Shown here: piece after piece, positions 34,301-45,700 of the stretch
Position numbering within the stretch: position 1 is the stretch's first letter
How the letters are laid out: each line of letters opens with the position of its first letter
Assembly: GCA_963682025.1 (NCBI GenBank)
Contig: OY821521.1
Location: 190,960,575 to 191,024,574, forward strand
Direction of reading: 5' to 3'
Length of the DNA stretch: 64,000 nt
DNA from: Cordilura impudica
Taxonomy: Eukaryota; Arthropoda; Insecta; Diptera; Scathophagidae
Translations under genes and position numbers: made by a program
Notes under the pieces: model-generated
What the model saw: the letters and a program-made list of their open reading frames with translations, nothing else
What the model was told of the DNA's origin: nothing
Databases searched by the model: none

Positions 34301-36812
34301 ATTTTTAATTTTTAATTTTTAATTTTTAATTTTTAATTTTTAATTTTTAATTTTTAATTTTTAATTTTTAATTTTTAATTTTTAATTTTTAATTTTTAAT
34401 TTTTAATTTTTAATTTTTAATTTTTAATTTTTAATTTTTAATTTTTAATTTTTAATTTTTAATTTTTAATTTTTAATTTTTAATTTTTAATTTTTAATTT
34501 TTAATTTTTAATTTTTAATTTTTAATTTTTAATTTTTAATTTTTAATTTTTAATTTTTAATTTTTAATTTTTAATTTTTAATTTTTAATTTTTAATTTTT
34601 AATTTTTAATTTTTAATTTTTAATTTTTAATTTTTAATTTTTAATTTTTAATTTTTAATTTTTAATTTTTAATTTTTAATTTTTAATTTTTAATTTTTAA
34701 TTTTTAATTTTTAATTTTTAATTTTTAATTTTTAATTTTTAATTTTTAATTTTTAATTTTTAATATTTAATTTTTAATTTTTAATTTTTAATTTTTAATT
34801 TTTAATTTTTAATTTGTAATTTTTAATTTTAATTTTTAATTTTTAATTTTGAATTTGTAATTTTTAATTTTTAATTTTTAATTTTTAATTTTTAATTTTT
34901 AATTTTTAATTTTTAATTTTTAATTTTTAATTTTTAATTTTTAATTTTTAATTTTTAATTTTTAATTTTTAATTTTTAATTTTTAATTTTTAATTTTTAA
35001 ATTTTAATTTTTCATTTTTAATTTTTAATTTTTAGTTTTTAATTTCTAATTTTTAATGTTTAATTTTTAATTTTTTATTTTTCATTTTTCACTTTTAATT
35101 TTTAATTTTTAGTTTTAAATTTTTAATTTTTAATTTTTAATTGTTAATTTTTAATTTTTAATTTTTAATTTTTAATTTTAATTTTTAATTTTTAATTTTT
35201 AATTATTAATTTTTAATTATTAATTTTTAATTTTTAATTTTTAATTTTTAATTTTTAATTTTTAATTTTTAATTTTTAATTTTTAATTTTTAATTTTTAA
35301 TTTTTAATTTTTAATTTTTAGTTTTTAATTTTTTAATTTTTAATTTTTAATTATTAATTATTAATTTTTAATTATTAATTTTTTATTTTTAATTTTTAAT
35401 TTTTAATTTTTAATTTTTAATTTTTAATTTTTAATTTTTAATTTTTAATTTTTAATTTTTAATTTTTAATTTTTAATTTTTAATTTTTAATTTTTAATTT
35501 TTAATTTTTAATTTTTAATTTTTAATTTTTAATTTTTAATTTTTAATTTTTAATTTTTAATTTTTAATTTTTAATTATTAATTATTAATTTTTAATTTTT
35601 AATTTTTAATTTTTAATTTTTAATTTTTAATTTTTGATTTTTAATTTTTAAATTTTAATTTTTAATTTTTAATTTTTAGTTTTTAATTTTTTAATTTTTA
35701 ATTTTTAAATTTAAAATTTTAATTTTTAATTTTTAATTTTTAATTTTTAATTTTTAATTTTTAATTTTTAATTTTTAATTTTTAATTTTTAATTTTTAAT
35801 TTTTAATTTTTAATTTTTAATTTTTAATTTTTAGTTTTTAGTTTTTAATTTTTAATTTTTAATTTTTAATTTTTAATTTTTAATTTTTAATTCTTAATTT
35901 TTAATTTTTAATTTTTAATTTTTAATTATTAACTTTTAGTTTTTAATTTTTAATTTTTAAATTTTAATTTGTAATTTTCAATTTTTAATTTTTAATTTTT
36001 AATTTTTACTTTTTAATTTTTACTTTTTCTTTTTAATTTTTAATTTTTAATTTTTAATTGTTAATTTTTAATTTTTAATTTTTAATTTTTAATTTTTAAT
36101 TTTGAATTTTTAATTTTGAATTTAAAATTTTTAATTTTTAATTTTTAATTTTTAATTTTCAATTTTTAATTCTTAATTGTTAATTTTCAATTTTTAATTT
36201 TTAATTTTTAATTTTTAATTTTTAATTTTTAATTTTTAATTTTTAAATTTTAATTTTTAATTTTTAATTTTTAATTTTTAATTTTTAATTTTTAATTTTT
36301 AATTTTTAATTTTTAATTTTTAATTTTTAATTTTTAATTTTTAATTTTTAATTTTTAATTTTCAATTTTTAATTTTTAATTTTTAGTTTTTAATTTTTAA
36401 TTTTTAATATTTAATTTTTAATTTTTAATTTTTAATTTTTAATTTTTAATTTTTAATTTTTAATTTTTAATTTTTAATTTTAAATTTTAAATTTTTAATT
36501 TTTAATTTTTAATTTTTAATTTTTAATTTTTAATTTTTAATTTTTAATTTTTAATTTTTAATTTTTAATTTTTAATTTTTAATTTTTAATTTTTAATTTT
36601 TAATTTTTAATTTTTAATTTTTAATTCTTAATTTTTAATTTTTAATTTTTAATTTTTAATTTTTAATTTTTAATTTTTAATTTTTAATTTTTAATTTTTA
36701 ATTTTTAATTTTTAATTTTTAATTTTTAATTTTTAATTTTTAATTTTTAATTTTTGATTTTTAATTTTTAATTTTTAATTTTTAATTTTTAATTTTTAAT
36801 TTTTAATTTTTA
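31321..36812. repeat. 5.5-kb heptamer satellite (AATTTTT)n
   Basis: Nearly 5.5 kb of tandem TTTTTAA heptamers. A 130-bp subdomain at about 31420-31555 uses TTTTGAA instead. Variant heptamers (TTTTTAG, TTTTTGA, TTTTTCA, TTTCTAA) cluster at about 32600-34060 and the same order recurs about 2.1-2.2 kb later at about 34770-36060. The array begins immediately after the truncated mariner and ends at a family C copy. Confidence 0.97.
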
Positions 36813-36904
36813 GGTCAATCTGACACGTGCAGTATAAATATACACACAGCTACTTCATCAATACAACACCATATACAACATATCTTAAGAAAAACAACAA
36901 ACAC

Positions 36905-37213
36905 ATGAAAATTTTTATTTTTTCAATAGTTTTTTTCAAATTTCAATCATATCTCGTTACCCCTTTAACCGATTTTGACGATTTTAAATAGCAACTCCTT
37001 TGGGATGTTAATAAACGCTTTTATACAAAAACGAACGGTATAGCTTAGATATTGAGGATGCAATCGTAATTTCCACAGACAGACGGACAGACGGTCATCT
37101 ATAAATCAACTTCCCTTGTTAAAAGGATCAAGAAAATAGATGGTTCGATGCGGTACGAACGGAATGAGAAACCTATATATACCCTCTTCACAGTGGTGTG
37201 GAGGGTATAAAAA
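36905..37213 (-). repeat. Family C fragment C2
   Basis: AATTTCCACAGACAGACGG with a GACAGACG run, then the terminal TATACCCTCTTCACAGTGGT and GGAGGGTATAAAAA at 37182-37213. It directly abuts family B copy B5. It is the same subtype as C5 at 50.9-51.7 kb. Confidence 0.65.
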
Positions 37214-37760
37214 ATTACTATCATGGTAGTGTAGCAGGTCGCAGATATGAATATATTTTGATTATATTTTGTATATAAGCTTTTGTCGGCCATAGAACGA
37301 TTGCTTTTGAAATTGGCCAAAAACGGTGAATGTTCAGATCTAGGCCCCACACAAATGACCCCTATGACATCGTTTTATATTGGCCTAACATTCAAATTAT
37401 GACAAGATCATGACAAATTTGCTTTGTATGTGTTTATTACACCCATTAATTAGTAGTCCGAAAGTAACGTTGTCATACCCGCATATAAAGCTGCTTCCCG
37501 ATCTTCACTTTCATCTATCTAAAACAAAAATATTGCATAGATTTAACTCACTTGTGATGTGTATATGTTTTTCGACCTAGCCCCCGTCCAAAAATAGCAT
37601 CTTATATGAACTTTTATATCGGCAGGCAACAAATTTATAACAACAGCACTAAAATTTGGTTTATGGTTATTTTCTATATGCAAACAGTTGGACCTTAGGC
37701 TCGTTCTCTGAACTCATGCTATAGTCGGTCGTATAGTCGGTCTGGACCGGTCTGGCGTTG
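37214..37760 (+). mobile_element. Family B copy B5, partial
   Basis: Begins inside the family at GTAGCAGGTCGCAGATATGA, so the TATACCC end and microsatellite are missing. It ends with a partly duplicated hairpin (ATAGTCGGTCGTATAGTCGG then TCTGGACCGG, 37723-37750). Confidence 0.6.
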
Positions 37761-37764
37761 CATA

Positions 37765-39835
37765 GCCCAATTTTTCTTTTCTTTTTTGATATATCATTTC
37801 AGAAAGAGATGTCACTTTAAAGGAATTTAACTTCAGGAATTTAATTTAAGTAGCCGAGAGAGGTAGGCTATTTTTGAACTTCAACACTGCATGAGGTTTT
37901 GAAAATAGTTAAAAATTCAAACTACGAGTACAACAAACTACTTTTTCAGCTACTCATTTCTTTTTTTTTTTCTTTATTGTTTGTCACCCGATCATAGTGT
38001 GGCTAATTGAACTGTTACGCACATATTTATGCATTTAGCAATTGTTTTTATTATCACTCTGTTTAAAGAAGTCACATGATGATGGTGGTCTTTCTTTTCT
38101 ACTGTCTGTCTTTTTGTCAAAACTTCAATACATTTTGTCATGTTGGCCACCTAGTGGGCGAATTGTTTTGTTTAAGAATTTTGTTATACTTGTGCTATAG
38201 ACAGACTTGTTTTGTTTCTTTTTTTTCATTTTGGTCATTTTGTCCCTTTTTTTGGACAAATCAATGAAGTCATCAAAACCGAAACTATGATCGATTATCA
38301 ACGCATATTTTCCAAAAAGAATCATGAAATATTTTCTCTGCTTCGGTATTTGTTGTTTTGTGAAATTGTTGTTAAATATCCTGTTGTGGCGTTGCCAATT
38401 AGTTTAGCAGCGCTCAAATAAAACAATTTTCCAATTTTTTTTTTTTGCTTTTTTTATCTTGATCTTGTGCTAAAACTCTTAAATATTTAACTTCCTAACA
38501 CAAACCAAAATAAAGGAGCTGGGGTCGGATGTTCACGAAATAATTTAAACATATTTTTAAAATTCTTTTTGTTGCTTTTTATTTTTTTTTCTCTCTTGAA
38601 AATTGGTTTCGCATTCTATATAATTAAATTAGGCATTAGTTTTGCGTTTTTATAAAACATTTATCGGTACAAGTAGATGTTAGTTTATATGTCTGTTTGT
38701 GTGTTTGTGTGTTTTTGTGAGCCGGTAGGTGGAACCAGTTGTTTATAAGGTGTTGGCAAATTGTTTTAAATATGCGTTAATATGCCATACAAATTCATTA
38801 GAGATACTTTTAGTGTTTTAACCAAATTATGGCGAAATTATATACACAAACATAATAAGAGTGTGTGTGTGTATTTTGATTTAAGTGAGATAATTAAGTG
38901 ATTCGATTAAGCGTTAAAATGAATTCAAAAATTAAATTATGTGATTTTAATTGGGCGTAACCAATTCTCATTAAGATGTTTTTTTTTTTCAAGAAAGCAC
39001 TGCGATAATGAGCTTTTAAAACAGTTAAGCTTTTAGTTTTACAACTAAATAGTTTTAATAATTTGGTTAATAAAACAAATTGTTTTTGATAATTATTTAA
39101 TTAGCTAAAAATGTAATAATATTTAACTTCTTCTTCCAGCTTAAATAATCCCCAAATAGGACCTCTAACTTCACAAACTGTTTTCTACAAGAGAAATAAA
39201 TTAAAAAAAAAAATTAAAAATTATTCTGGCCTTCTCATATTTCCCACTAATTGATTAATCAAATAATTTAATAACACATTAGTAAAATGTTAGCCAAATT
39301 TTATGGCTTAACACTTTAAATAAACGAATAAATGAAAGGGCACATGTCGGCGCTTCGACACGTAAACACGCTCGGGTTATCAGCAAACCTCACGCAAAAG
39401 GCGCTTATCCATGACAGTCAATCAGAAACAAACATAAAAAACAAAACAAAACATACAAAACAGAAAAATTTTCCACATCCAACCCTAATCGTTTTATCTG
39501 AATCTTATATTAAGCAATTGAACCAATAAAAAAAAACCCTTTTTTCACAAAAAAAAAAAAAAAAAAAAAACCCAAAAGAAATTATACAATTACAGGTGTA
39601 ACATCATAAACATGTTAATTTTAAATTTCGATGCGGTTTATCAAATACAAAGCAACACATTTATTAAACTAAAGGTTTACGATTATTTTGGAGATTAGAT
39701 CTTTCGGTTAAAAGGATACAATATTTTGAGCACACGTTTTTTGTATTTACTTTTTCTTTTTTTGGTCCAGTATAATTTTAGAAATTAACAAGAAAGTGTT
39801 AAATAAAGGCGCTGAATAATCAATGGATATAATCG
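37765..39835. other. Unassigned DNA
   Basis: No gene recognised. Features are T-runs near 37968, 38440 and 38986, a (GT)n stretch near 38865, and an A-run at 39549-39571. Short open frames at 38076-38421 and 39332-39529 lack homology or composition suggesting coding. Possibly host intron or intergenic sequence. Confidence 0.4.
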
Positions 39836-40262
39836 ATTAAAAAAAAAACCAATTCGTGTAAAATGGATCAATATTTTATTTTCAAATAAAAAAGGAATAA
39901 TAATAGTAATAATAACCTTAAAAACAGATATATATGTTTTTTTTTTATTTGATATAAAAAAAAAACGTTTAAGAAAATATCCCAGCAAAAAAAAAATAAA
40001 CGAAAAATTTAAAAAAAAAAATAAAATTCATATAAAATGGATTAATATTTTATTTTCAAATAAAAAACGAACAGTAACAAATAATAATGTTTCCTTTTAA
40101 ATTATCTACAGATAAAAATAAATATATATACATTTTTTTGAAAGCGTAAGAAAATAACCCAGTAAAAAAGGTGGAATTTTTTTTACAAAAACCGAATTTG
40201 TGTAAAATGCTGCAATATTTTATTTTCAAATAAAAAAGAAACAATAATAATACTAATAATAT
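39836..40262. repeat. Tandem repeat, about 2.4 units of ~175 bp
   Basis: Each unit contains GTGTAAAATGGATCAATATT, then TTATTTTCAAATAAAAAA and AATAATAATA, later GATATATATG and AAGAAAATAWCCCAG. Unit anchors TTTTATTTTCAAATAAAAAA fall near 39874, 40048 and 40216. The last unit is cut by Helitron H4. Confidence 0.75.
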
Positions 40263-40265
40263 AAA

Positions 40266-40641
40266 CTAGCAGATTCCAGCCCTCGAAATTCTAGTGCAAA
40301 TTCTAGAAAATTTTATTTTTTCTTTAAACAAAGACCCTAAAGGTATGCTAATCAATTATAGCCAATTAAAAATTAACACAAAAAACAAACAAATTTTTAT
40401 TACAAACACATTAACAAATTTAATAAACACACACATAGCATTGCGTAATTTTATGTTTGTGTCAGTAGCAACTTTAAATGCAATTTACTCAAAATAAAGG
40501 AAAAAATTTAAAAAATCTGTAAATCTGAAAAACGGCCAAAAAGAAATACCTTTCAAATAATATACGTTTTGTTAAAATCGGGATAAAACGGTAGAACAAA
40601 ACATCGGTCACAAGAAATCGCCTAGCCTATTAATATTATAG
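40266..40641 (-). mobile_element. Non-autonomous Helitron, copy H4
   Basis: Full-length copy reading inward from CTAGCAGATTCCAGCCCTCG with hairpin TCGAAATTCTAG(TG), ending at CGCCTAGCCTATTAATATTA. It includes AAAATTAACACAAAAAACAA and ATACCTTTCAAATAATATAC, giving a good family reference. Confidence 0.8.
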
Positions 40642-40663
40642 CGATGTAAACAAAATATTTTTA

Positions 40664-40846
40664 AAAGTAAACCATTTAATAAACTTAATACTGCATTATT
40701 ACAACAGCCACACTGAATTTTTGAATTTGTTAGAGGTGTCTCCATATGCCCGATTTAGCCCATTTTCAATAGGAATCTGCTCTAAATAATGCCAAACAAT
40801 ATTCTCATAACTTTTCTTCGCTAAATGGATAATTTTGTGAATGGCA
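40664..40846 (-). repeat. Family C fragment C3
   Basis: Contains AAACCATTTAATAAACTTAA, ACAGCCACACTGAATTTTTG, then AGAGGTGTCTCCATATGCCC and TTTTCAATAGGAATCTGCTC, internal to family C. It ends exactly where the Transib left end starts, so the Transib appears to be inserted in family C sequence. Confidence 0.6.
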
Positions 40847-40885
40847 AAAAGTGGACCATATTTTGAGAAGGCGGCCAAAATTAAT
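40847..40885 (+). repeat. Transib left terminal repeat, 23-RSS-like
   Basis: Heptamer-like AAAAGTG (40847-40853) differs from CACAGTG at two positions. The 23-bp spacer (40854-40876) contains GGACCAT and GAGAAGGCGG, followed by the A-rich nonamer-like AAAATTAAT (40877-40885). Confidence 0.75.
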
Positions 40886-40991
40886 ACCTATACCCTATTA
40901 TACACCTGCCAGTTTCCGCCCGTGTGCACCAGAACAATTTTTCTGACCCAAGGTTAGATACTTTCTGCAAAATTTATGAATACAAAAGTTG

Positions 40992-41138
40992 TCCAATATG
41001 TGGTTAGGATATATTAAGTTTGAGGTGATGTTTGTAACTGCCAAAAATATTGGACCTTTATCCATCTTTTATTATACGGATCGACTCAAAAACACTTTCT
41101 GAGTCGATTAAATGATGTCCGTCCGTCCGTCTGAGTGT
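40992..41138 (+). repeat. Family B fragment B6 between 17-bp direct repeats
   Basis: It contains GATGTTTGTAACTGCCAAAA, AGTCGATTAAATGATGTCC and (GTCC)n, the 5' portion of family B up to the microsatellite. TATGAATACAAAAGTTG occurs on both sides (40975-40991 and 41139-41155), which looks like a target duplication or a duplication-mediated capture. Confidence 0.6.
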
Positions 41139-41320
41139 TATGAATACAAAAGTTGGTCGTACCGGTGCACAGCGGTGTATTTTTTTGCGTGTCGGTAGAG
41201 TTGTCAGGAGTTGTTATATACTTATAAAAAAGGGTTGAGACATAATGCGCTTAATTGTTACAGGTACATTTACATAGGTATCTTTCAAAAACATTAATAG
41301 TCTGCATTAGAGTTATAAGT

Positions 41321-41520
41321 TCACCTTTTAAAAGGGGTTAGGGTGTGGGTTTTTTATGCTTCTAAAAGTGGTAATAAGAGATAAAAATTTGTAAATGGTT
41401 AAAAAAAAACTATTGCGACATAGTCCATTAAGATATGAGCAGGTATGCTTCACCTTTTAAAAGGGGTTAGGGTGTGGGTTTTTTATGCTTCTAAAAGTGG
41501 TAATAAAAGATAAAAAATTT
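41321..41520. repeat. Tandem duplication in the Transib 5' leader, 129-bp spacing
   Basis: TCACCTTTTAAAAGGGGTTA and about 50 bp after it occur at 41321 and again at 41450, nearly identical over ~70 bp. CCTTTTAAAAGG is palindromic. It precedes the transposase start by 70-270 bp and could be a promoter or transposase-binding repeat, but this is conjecture. Confidence 0.75.
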
Positions 41521-41592
41521 TATTTTACATAATTGCAAGAAAGAGAATTTATAATAATGTTTCCGCAATTATTATTCATTACAATTTGTGCA

Positions 41593-44316
41593 ATGGCTAA
41601 GTACTGTTACAGAGATCTGGCAGATATTTAATTTCAACGAAATGATGTAGACGATGTAATTTTTCACATAGTGAGCAACGACTTCTTTAAGAATTGTAAC
41701 CTAGAAGACATTGAAATGCACAAAGGAAAAATTACTAATTTTGCATCGAATTTGAAAAGACAGTACATTGAATGCTCTCATAGCAAGGCAAAGATGTACA
41801 AACATTACCAAGCCTGGTTAATAAAGGAACTTATTTTTGAGAGTGCATCTACAACTGCCAACGAAAGTGGAAAAAAAGGTCGACCAGCAAAACCAATTGA
41901 CGGATGTAGTGAAAGATCTCGAAGGCGCAAGCTGAAGAATATCAATGAAGAAATTTCTCAAAGAATTATTAAGGACTCATTTTTGCACCAAATTCAACCA
42001 ACCAAAAATAAAAAAATAAAATTGAAACAAGAAAGAAAATTATAGTCGGTCTAGACCGACTATACGATACCCTATACCATGCGTTCAGAGACCCTATCTC
42101 TTAGGCCCAACTAACTGGACATAGAAAATAAGCAAAAACCAAATTTTAGTGGGATTTTTATTAATTTTTTTGGCTGCAGATATGAAAAAGTTCATATCGG
42201 ATGCTATATCTATATGGGGATTAGGTCCAAAAATGGACCGATCCTAATCATGTTTGGTAAAGTCTCTTGTATTTTGCAAAAATATATACAAACAAAATCT
42301 GAGAAGAATCAGTGCAATATTTTTGTTTTTTAATAGATTTAAGTGAAGATCGGGAAGCAGCTCTATATGGGGCCAAAGGGATCATTTTTGGACCACTCAT
42401 TAATGGACGTAATGAACGCATACAAAACCCAATTTGGGTAAGATCTATATGACAATTTGGATCTTATGGCAATTTATGTCGATTTCATAGGGGTAATTTG
42501 TATGGGGGCTAGGTCTGAACATGGACCGATTCTCACCAATAGCGTTCATCCCATGGCCGAGAGAAGCTTATATACCAAATTCCATCCAAATCTATTCATA
42601 TTTGCGACCTGCAGTTTGATTACAAGGTTTACATGGACACACAGACGGACGGACGGACATTGTTAAATCAACTCAGAAAGTGATTCTGATTCGATCGGTA
42701 TAATTAAAGATGGGTCTAGGTCAAATATTTTTGGTTGTTACAAACAGCAGCACAAAGTCATTATACCCAAACCACATAGTGGTATAGGGTATAAAGAGGA
42801 TTTTGAAAAGCATTCCTACACCAATTGAAGATAAGAAATTTACGCCGGAAGAAGCTTTCGCCCTATTTTTGGATTTTAAATTAACCAAAAATCAATATAA
42901 GGAATTGCGGAAGCGAACCAATTAAAAGAATTGTGGGATTTTTCCTGAGTTTCTGCCAAAAAAGAATGCTTACCTTCACAATCTGCTATTAGTGTGACTT
43001 CAACATCAGCAGAAATAAAATTGCAAGATCTCCTTGAACATAATGCAGAACGATTGCTAAATACGCTTGATACTGATCATTTCAAAAAAAAATTGATAAT
43101 GGCAGCATTACTTTAATTTCTAAATGGGGATGTGATGGATCCTCTGGTCAGAAACAATACAAGCAATTTAATGCCGAAAATTCATCAGATGCTAATTGAT
43201 TTATGGTATCTTTCGTTCCATTGCGCTTAACAAAAAGGTATAGCGTCTTAGAGCCGTCAACTAGTAGAGCAACAGAAATTGATATATGGAAAAATGAAAT
43301 TCCTTCTTCAACAAAGTATTGCAGACCAATAAAATTTGCATTCAAAAAGGACACCAAAGATGTCATAACTGATCAAATTAAGGAACTTCAACCAGTAATA
43401 TTTAAATTTGATGACCAAGACATTGAAGTACATTTTAAAATATGTCTCACAATGATTAATGGAAAAGTTGCACAAGCTTTAACTGGAACAAAGTCAACGT
43501 CAAGCTGCATTATATGCCAAAAGACATCAAGTCAATTAAGCCAACCCCCACCAGAAGACGATATGTTTAAGGAAGCCTACGAATTTGGAATGTCCCCTCT
43601 TCATGCTAGAATACGTTTCATGGAGCATATTCTTAAATTGGGTTATGATTTGGAATTTGGTCCGTTAGGCGAAACAGTGAGAAAAAACAAAGAAAATTAA
43701 GAAAAAAGAAAGCAAAAAAAAACAAATTCAACAAAAATATCTACAGCTAGGCCTCATAATCGACCAACCAAAACAAGGGGAAGGAAACACAAATGATGGA
43801 AATACTGCAAGGAGATTTTTTTCCGATCCGGAAACTGCAGCATCTATCACAGGTGTAGATCATGAATTAATAAGACGATTCAAAATCATATTACAAGTTC
43901 TAGCATGCAGCGGAAAGATAAATGCAAAAAAATTTGGAGAGTACGCCAATAAAACAGCTATACTTTATAATGAAAAATACTCATGGAGATATATGCCATC
44001 CACAGTTCATAGAATTTTGTACCATGGGGAACAAATTCAGAACAATATGCTACCAATAGGAGATCTATCTGAAGAAGCGCAAGAAAAAAGGAACAAAGAC
44101 TACAGATTCTTTCGCGAGCACAACACAAGGAAAATGTCCAGATGTTGTATTAATGAAGACCTTATCACTATTTTGTTGTGCACTTCAGATCCATATATGT
44201 CCAACATTCGTCAAAAATGGAAAACTACCTCTATTGAATTAGACAAAGAAGCTAAACAACTTCTAGAAGATGAAAATCAAGGCTATTTAGAAGAAATTTT
44301 TACTAAAATTGTTTGA
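41593..44316 (+). pseudogene. Transib transposase (RAG1-core relative), dead
   Basis: The ATG at 41593 opens MAKYCYRDLADI. The N-terminal part has KKGRPAKPIDGCSERSRRRK (41872-41931), comparable with the GRPR-type nonamer-binding motif of RAG1. After insertion B7 come ISVTSTSAEIKLQDLLEH and KWGCDGSSGQKQYKQ, whose Asp codon at 43134-43136 matches the first catalytic Asp. Next are YCRPIKFAF, then TMINGKV with Asn at 43458-43460 where the second catalytic Asp is expected, SSCIIC (zinc pair) and SPLHARIRFMEHIL. After a frameshift near 43695 come NTARRFFSDPETAASITGVD, then YSWRYMPSTVHRILYHGEQ and LSEEAQEKRNKDYRFFREHN. The Glu at 44083-44085 matches RAG1 Glu962. Lesions: TAA at 41629, the B7 insertion, TAA at 42923, a frameshift near 42960, TGA at 43197 and the 43695 frameshift. 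Identification rests on family motifs, not on a search. Confidence 0.88.
42024..42797 (-). mobile_element. Family B copy B7, inside the Transib gene
   Basis: Full-length copy from CAAGAAAGAAAATTATAG and the 24-bp palindrome near 42040-42063 to TGGTATAGGGTATAAA. The microsatellite is (GACG)3. It lies between transposase codons for KKIKL and RILKSIPT, so it is younger than the Transib. Confidence 0.75.
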
Positions 44317-44485
44317 TTTAAAGTACTTTTTCATTACACTAACAATAAGTTACACTTTTTTTTATATAGTTAAAAAATTTTGTTGATTTAAAAATTTATA
44401 TATTTTGTAAATTTACAATAAAAATTGTTATATTTCATAAATTTACCATAAAAATTGATATAGAAATAATTAAAAAGACAATAAA

Positions 44486-45282
44486 AACAAGTAAGAAAAT
44501 TATAGTCGGTCTAGACCGACTATACGATACCCTATACCATGCGTTTAGAAACCCTATCTCTTAGGCCCAACTAACTGGACATTGAAAATAAGCAAAAACC
44601 AAATTTGAATGGGATTTTTATTAATTTTTTTGGCTGCAGATATGAAAAAGTTCATATCGGATGCTATATCTATAAAGGGACTAGGTCCAAAAATGGACCG
44701 ATCCTGATCATGTTTGGTAAAGTCTCTTGTATTTTGCAAAAATATGTAGAAACAAAATTTGAGAAGAATCAGTGCAATATTTTTGTTTTTAAATAGATTT
44801 AAGTGAAGATCGGGAATCAGCTCCATATGGGGTCAAAGGATCATTTTTGGACTACTCATTAGTGGATGTAATGAACGCATACAAACCCAATTTGAGTAAG
44901 ATCTATATGACAATTTGGATCTTATGGTAACTTATGTCGATTTCATATGGGTAATTTGTATGGGGGCTAGGTCTGAACATGGACCGATTCTCACCAGTTT
45001 CAATAGCGTTCATCCCATGGCCGACAAAAGCTTATATACCAAATTTCATCAAAACATATTCATATTTGCGACCTGCAGTTTGATTACAAGCTTTACATGG
45101 ACACACAGACGGACGGACGGACGGACGGACGGACGGACGGACATTGTTAAATCAACTCAGAAAGTGATTCTGATTCGATCGGTATAATTAAAGATGGGTC
45201 TAGGTCAAATATTTTTGGTTGTTACAAACAGCAGCACAAAGTCATTATACCCAAACCACATAGTGGTATAGGGTATAAAAAT
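44486..45282 (-). mobile_element. Family B copy B8, in the Transib 3' part
   Basis: Full-length copy, very close to B1 and B7: CAAGTAAGAAAATTATAG, perfect 24-bp palindrome near 44503-44526, (GACG)8 near 45108-45139 and TGGTATAGGGTATAAAAA at the end. It lies downstream of the transposase stop. Confidence 0.75.
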
Positions 45283-45700
45283 TTAACTAAAGCAAAAACA
45301 TACGAGTTTTTCATTGAAACTTCTCTATCTTGAACCAATATAAGGTAACTTTTACGTTCGCTGCTTAATAAATTATATTTCAACTCGGGATCTTTCAAAA
45401 TAAAAAAACAACCTTTGGCCCTTGTGCACATTAGGACTAAAAAGTTTACGGGGGCCAAAGTTTGGCATTTTCTGAAAAAATTAACTTAAAAAATTGTTAA
45501 AAAATATTAGTTTAAAATTAACTGAAAAAATAAGACATTATATTAAAAAAAAACTTTTTTTACCTTTTAACACTTCACTTTTGTACTAAAATTCAAAAGA
45601 GAATTACGAGAATTACGTTTTATAGCAAAACTTAAAGGCTAAAGTCTCACCTACCAAACAAAAAAACCGCATTTCAAAATGGCAATCCAATCAAAAGTTA

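Noticed and set aside
38076..38421. Short overlapping frames rich in Phe and Cys
   Set aside because: T-rich sequence opens frames by chance; no signal, motif or conserved spacing supports a gene.
41172..41200. CACAGCGGTGTATTTTTTT as an alternative Transib left end
   Set aside because: It does not match the right end beyond the first few bases, whereas 40847-40885 matches over the whole 23-bp spacer.
41330..41346. GGGGTTAGGG resembling telomeric repeat
   Set aside because: A single occurrence per duplicated unit, no tandem TTAGG or TTAGGG run.
43148..43366. Minus-strand frame over the Transib gene
   Set aside because: Shadow of the plus-strand transposase, which has clear family motifs.
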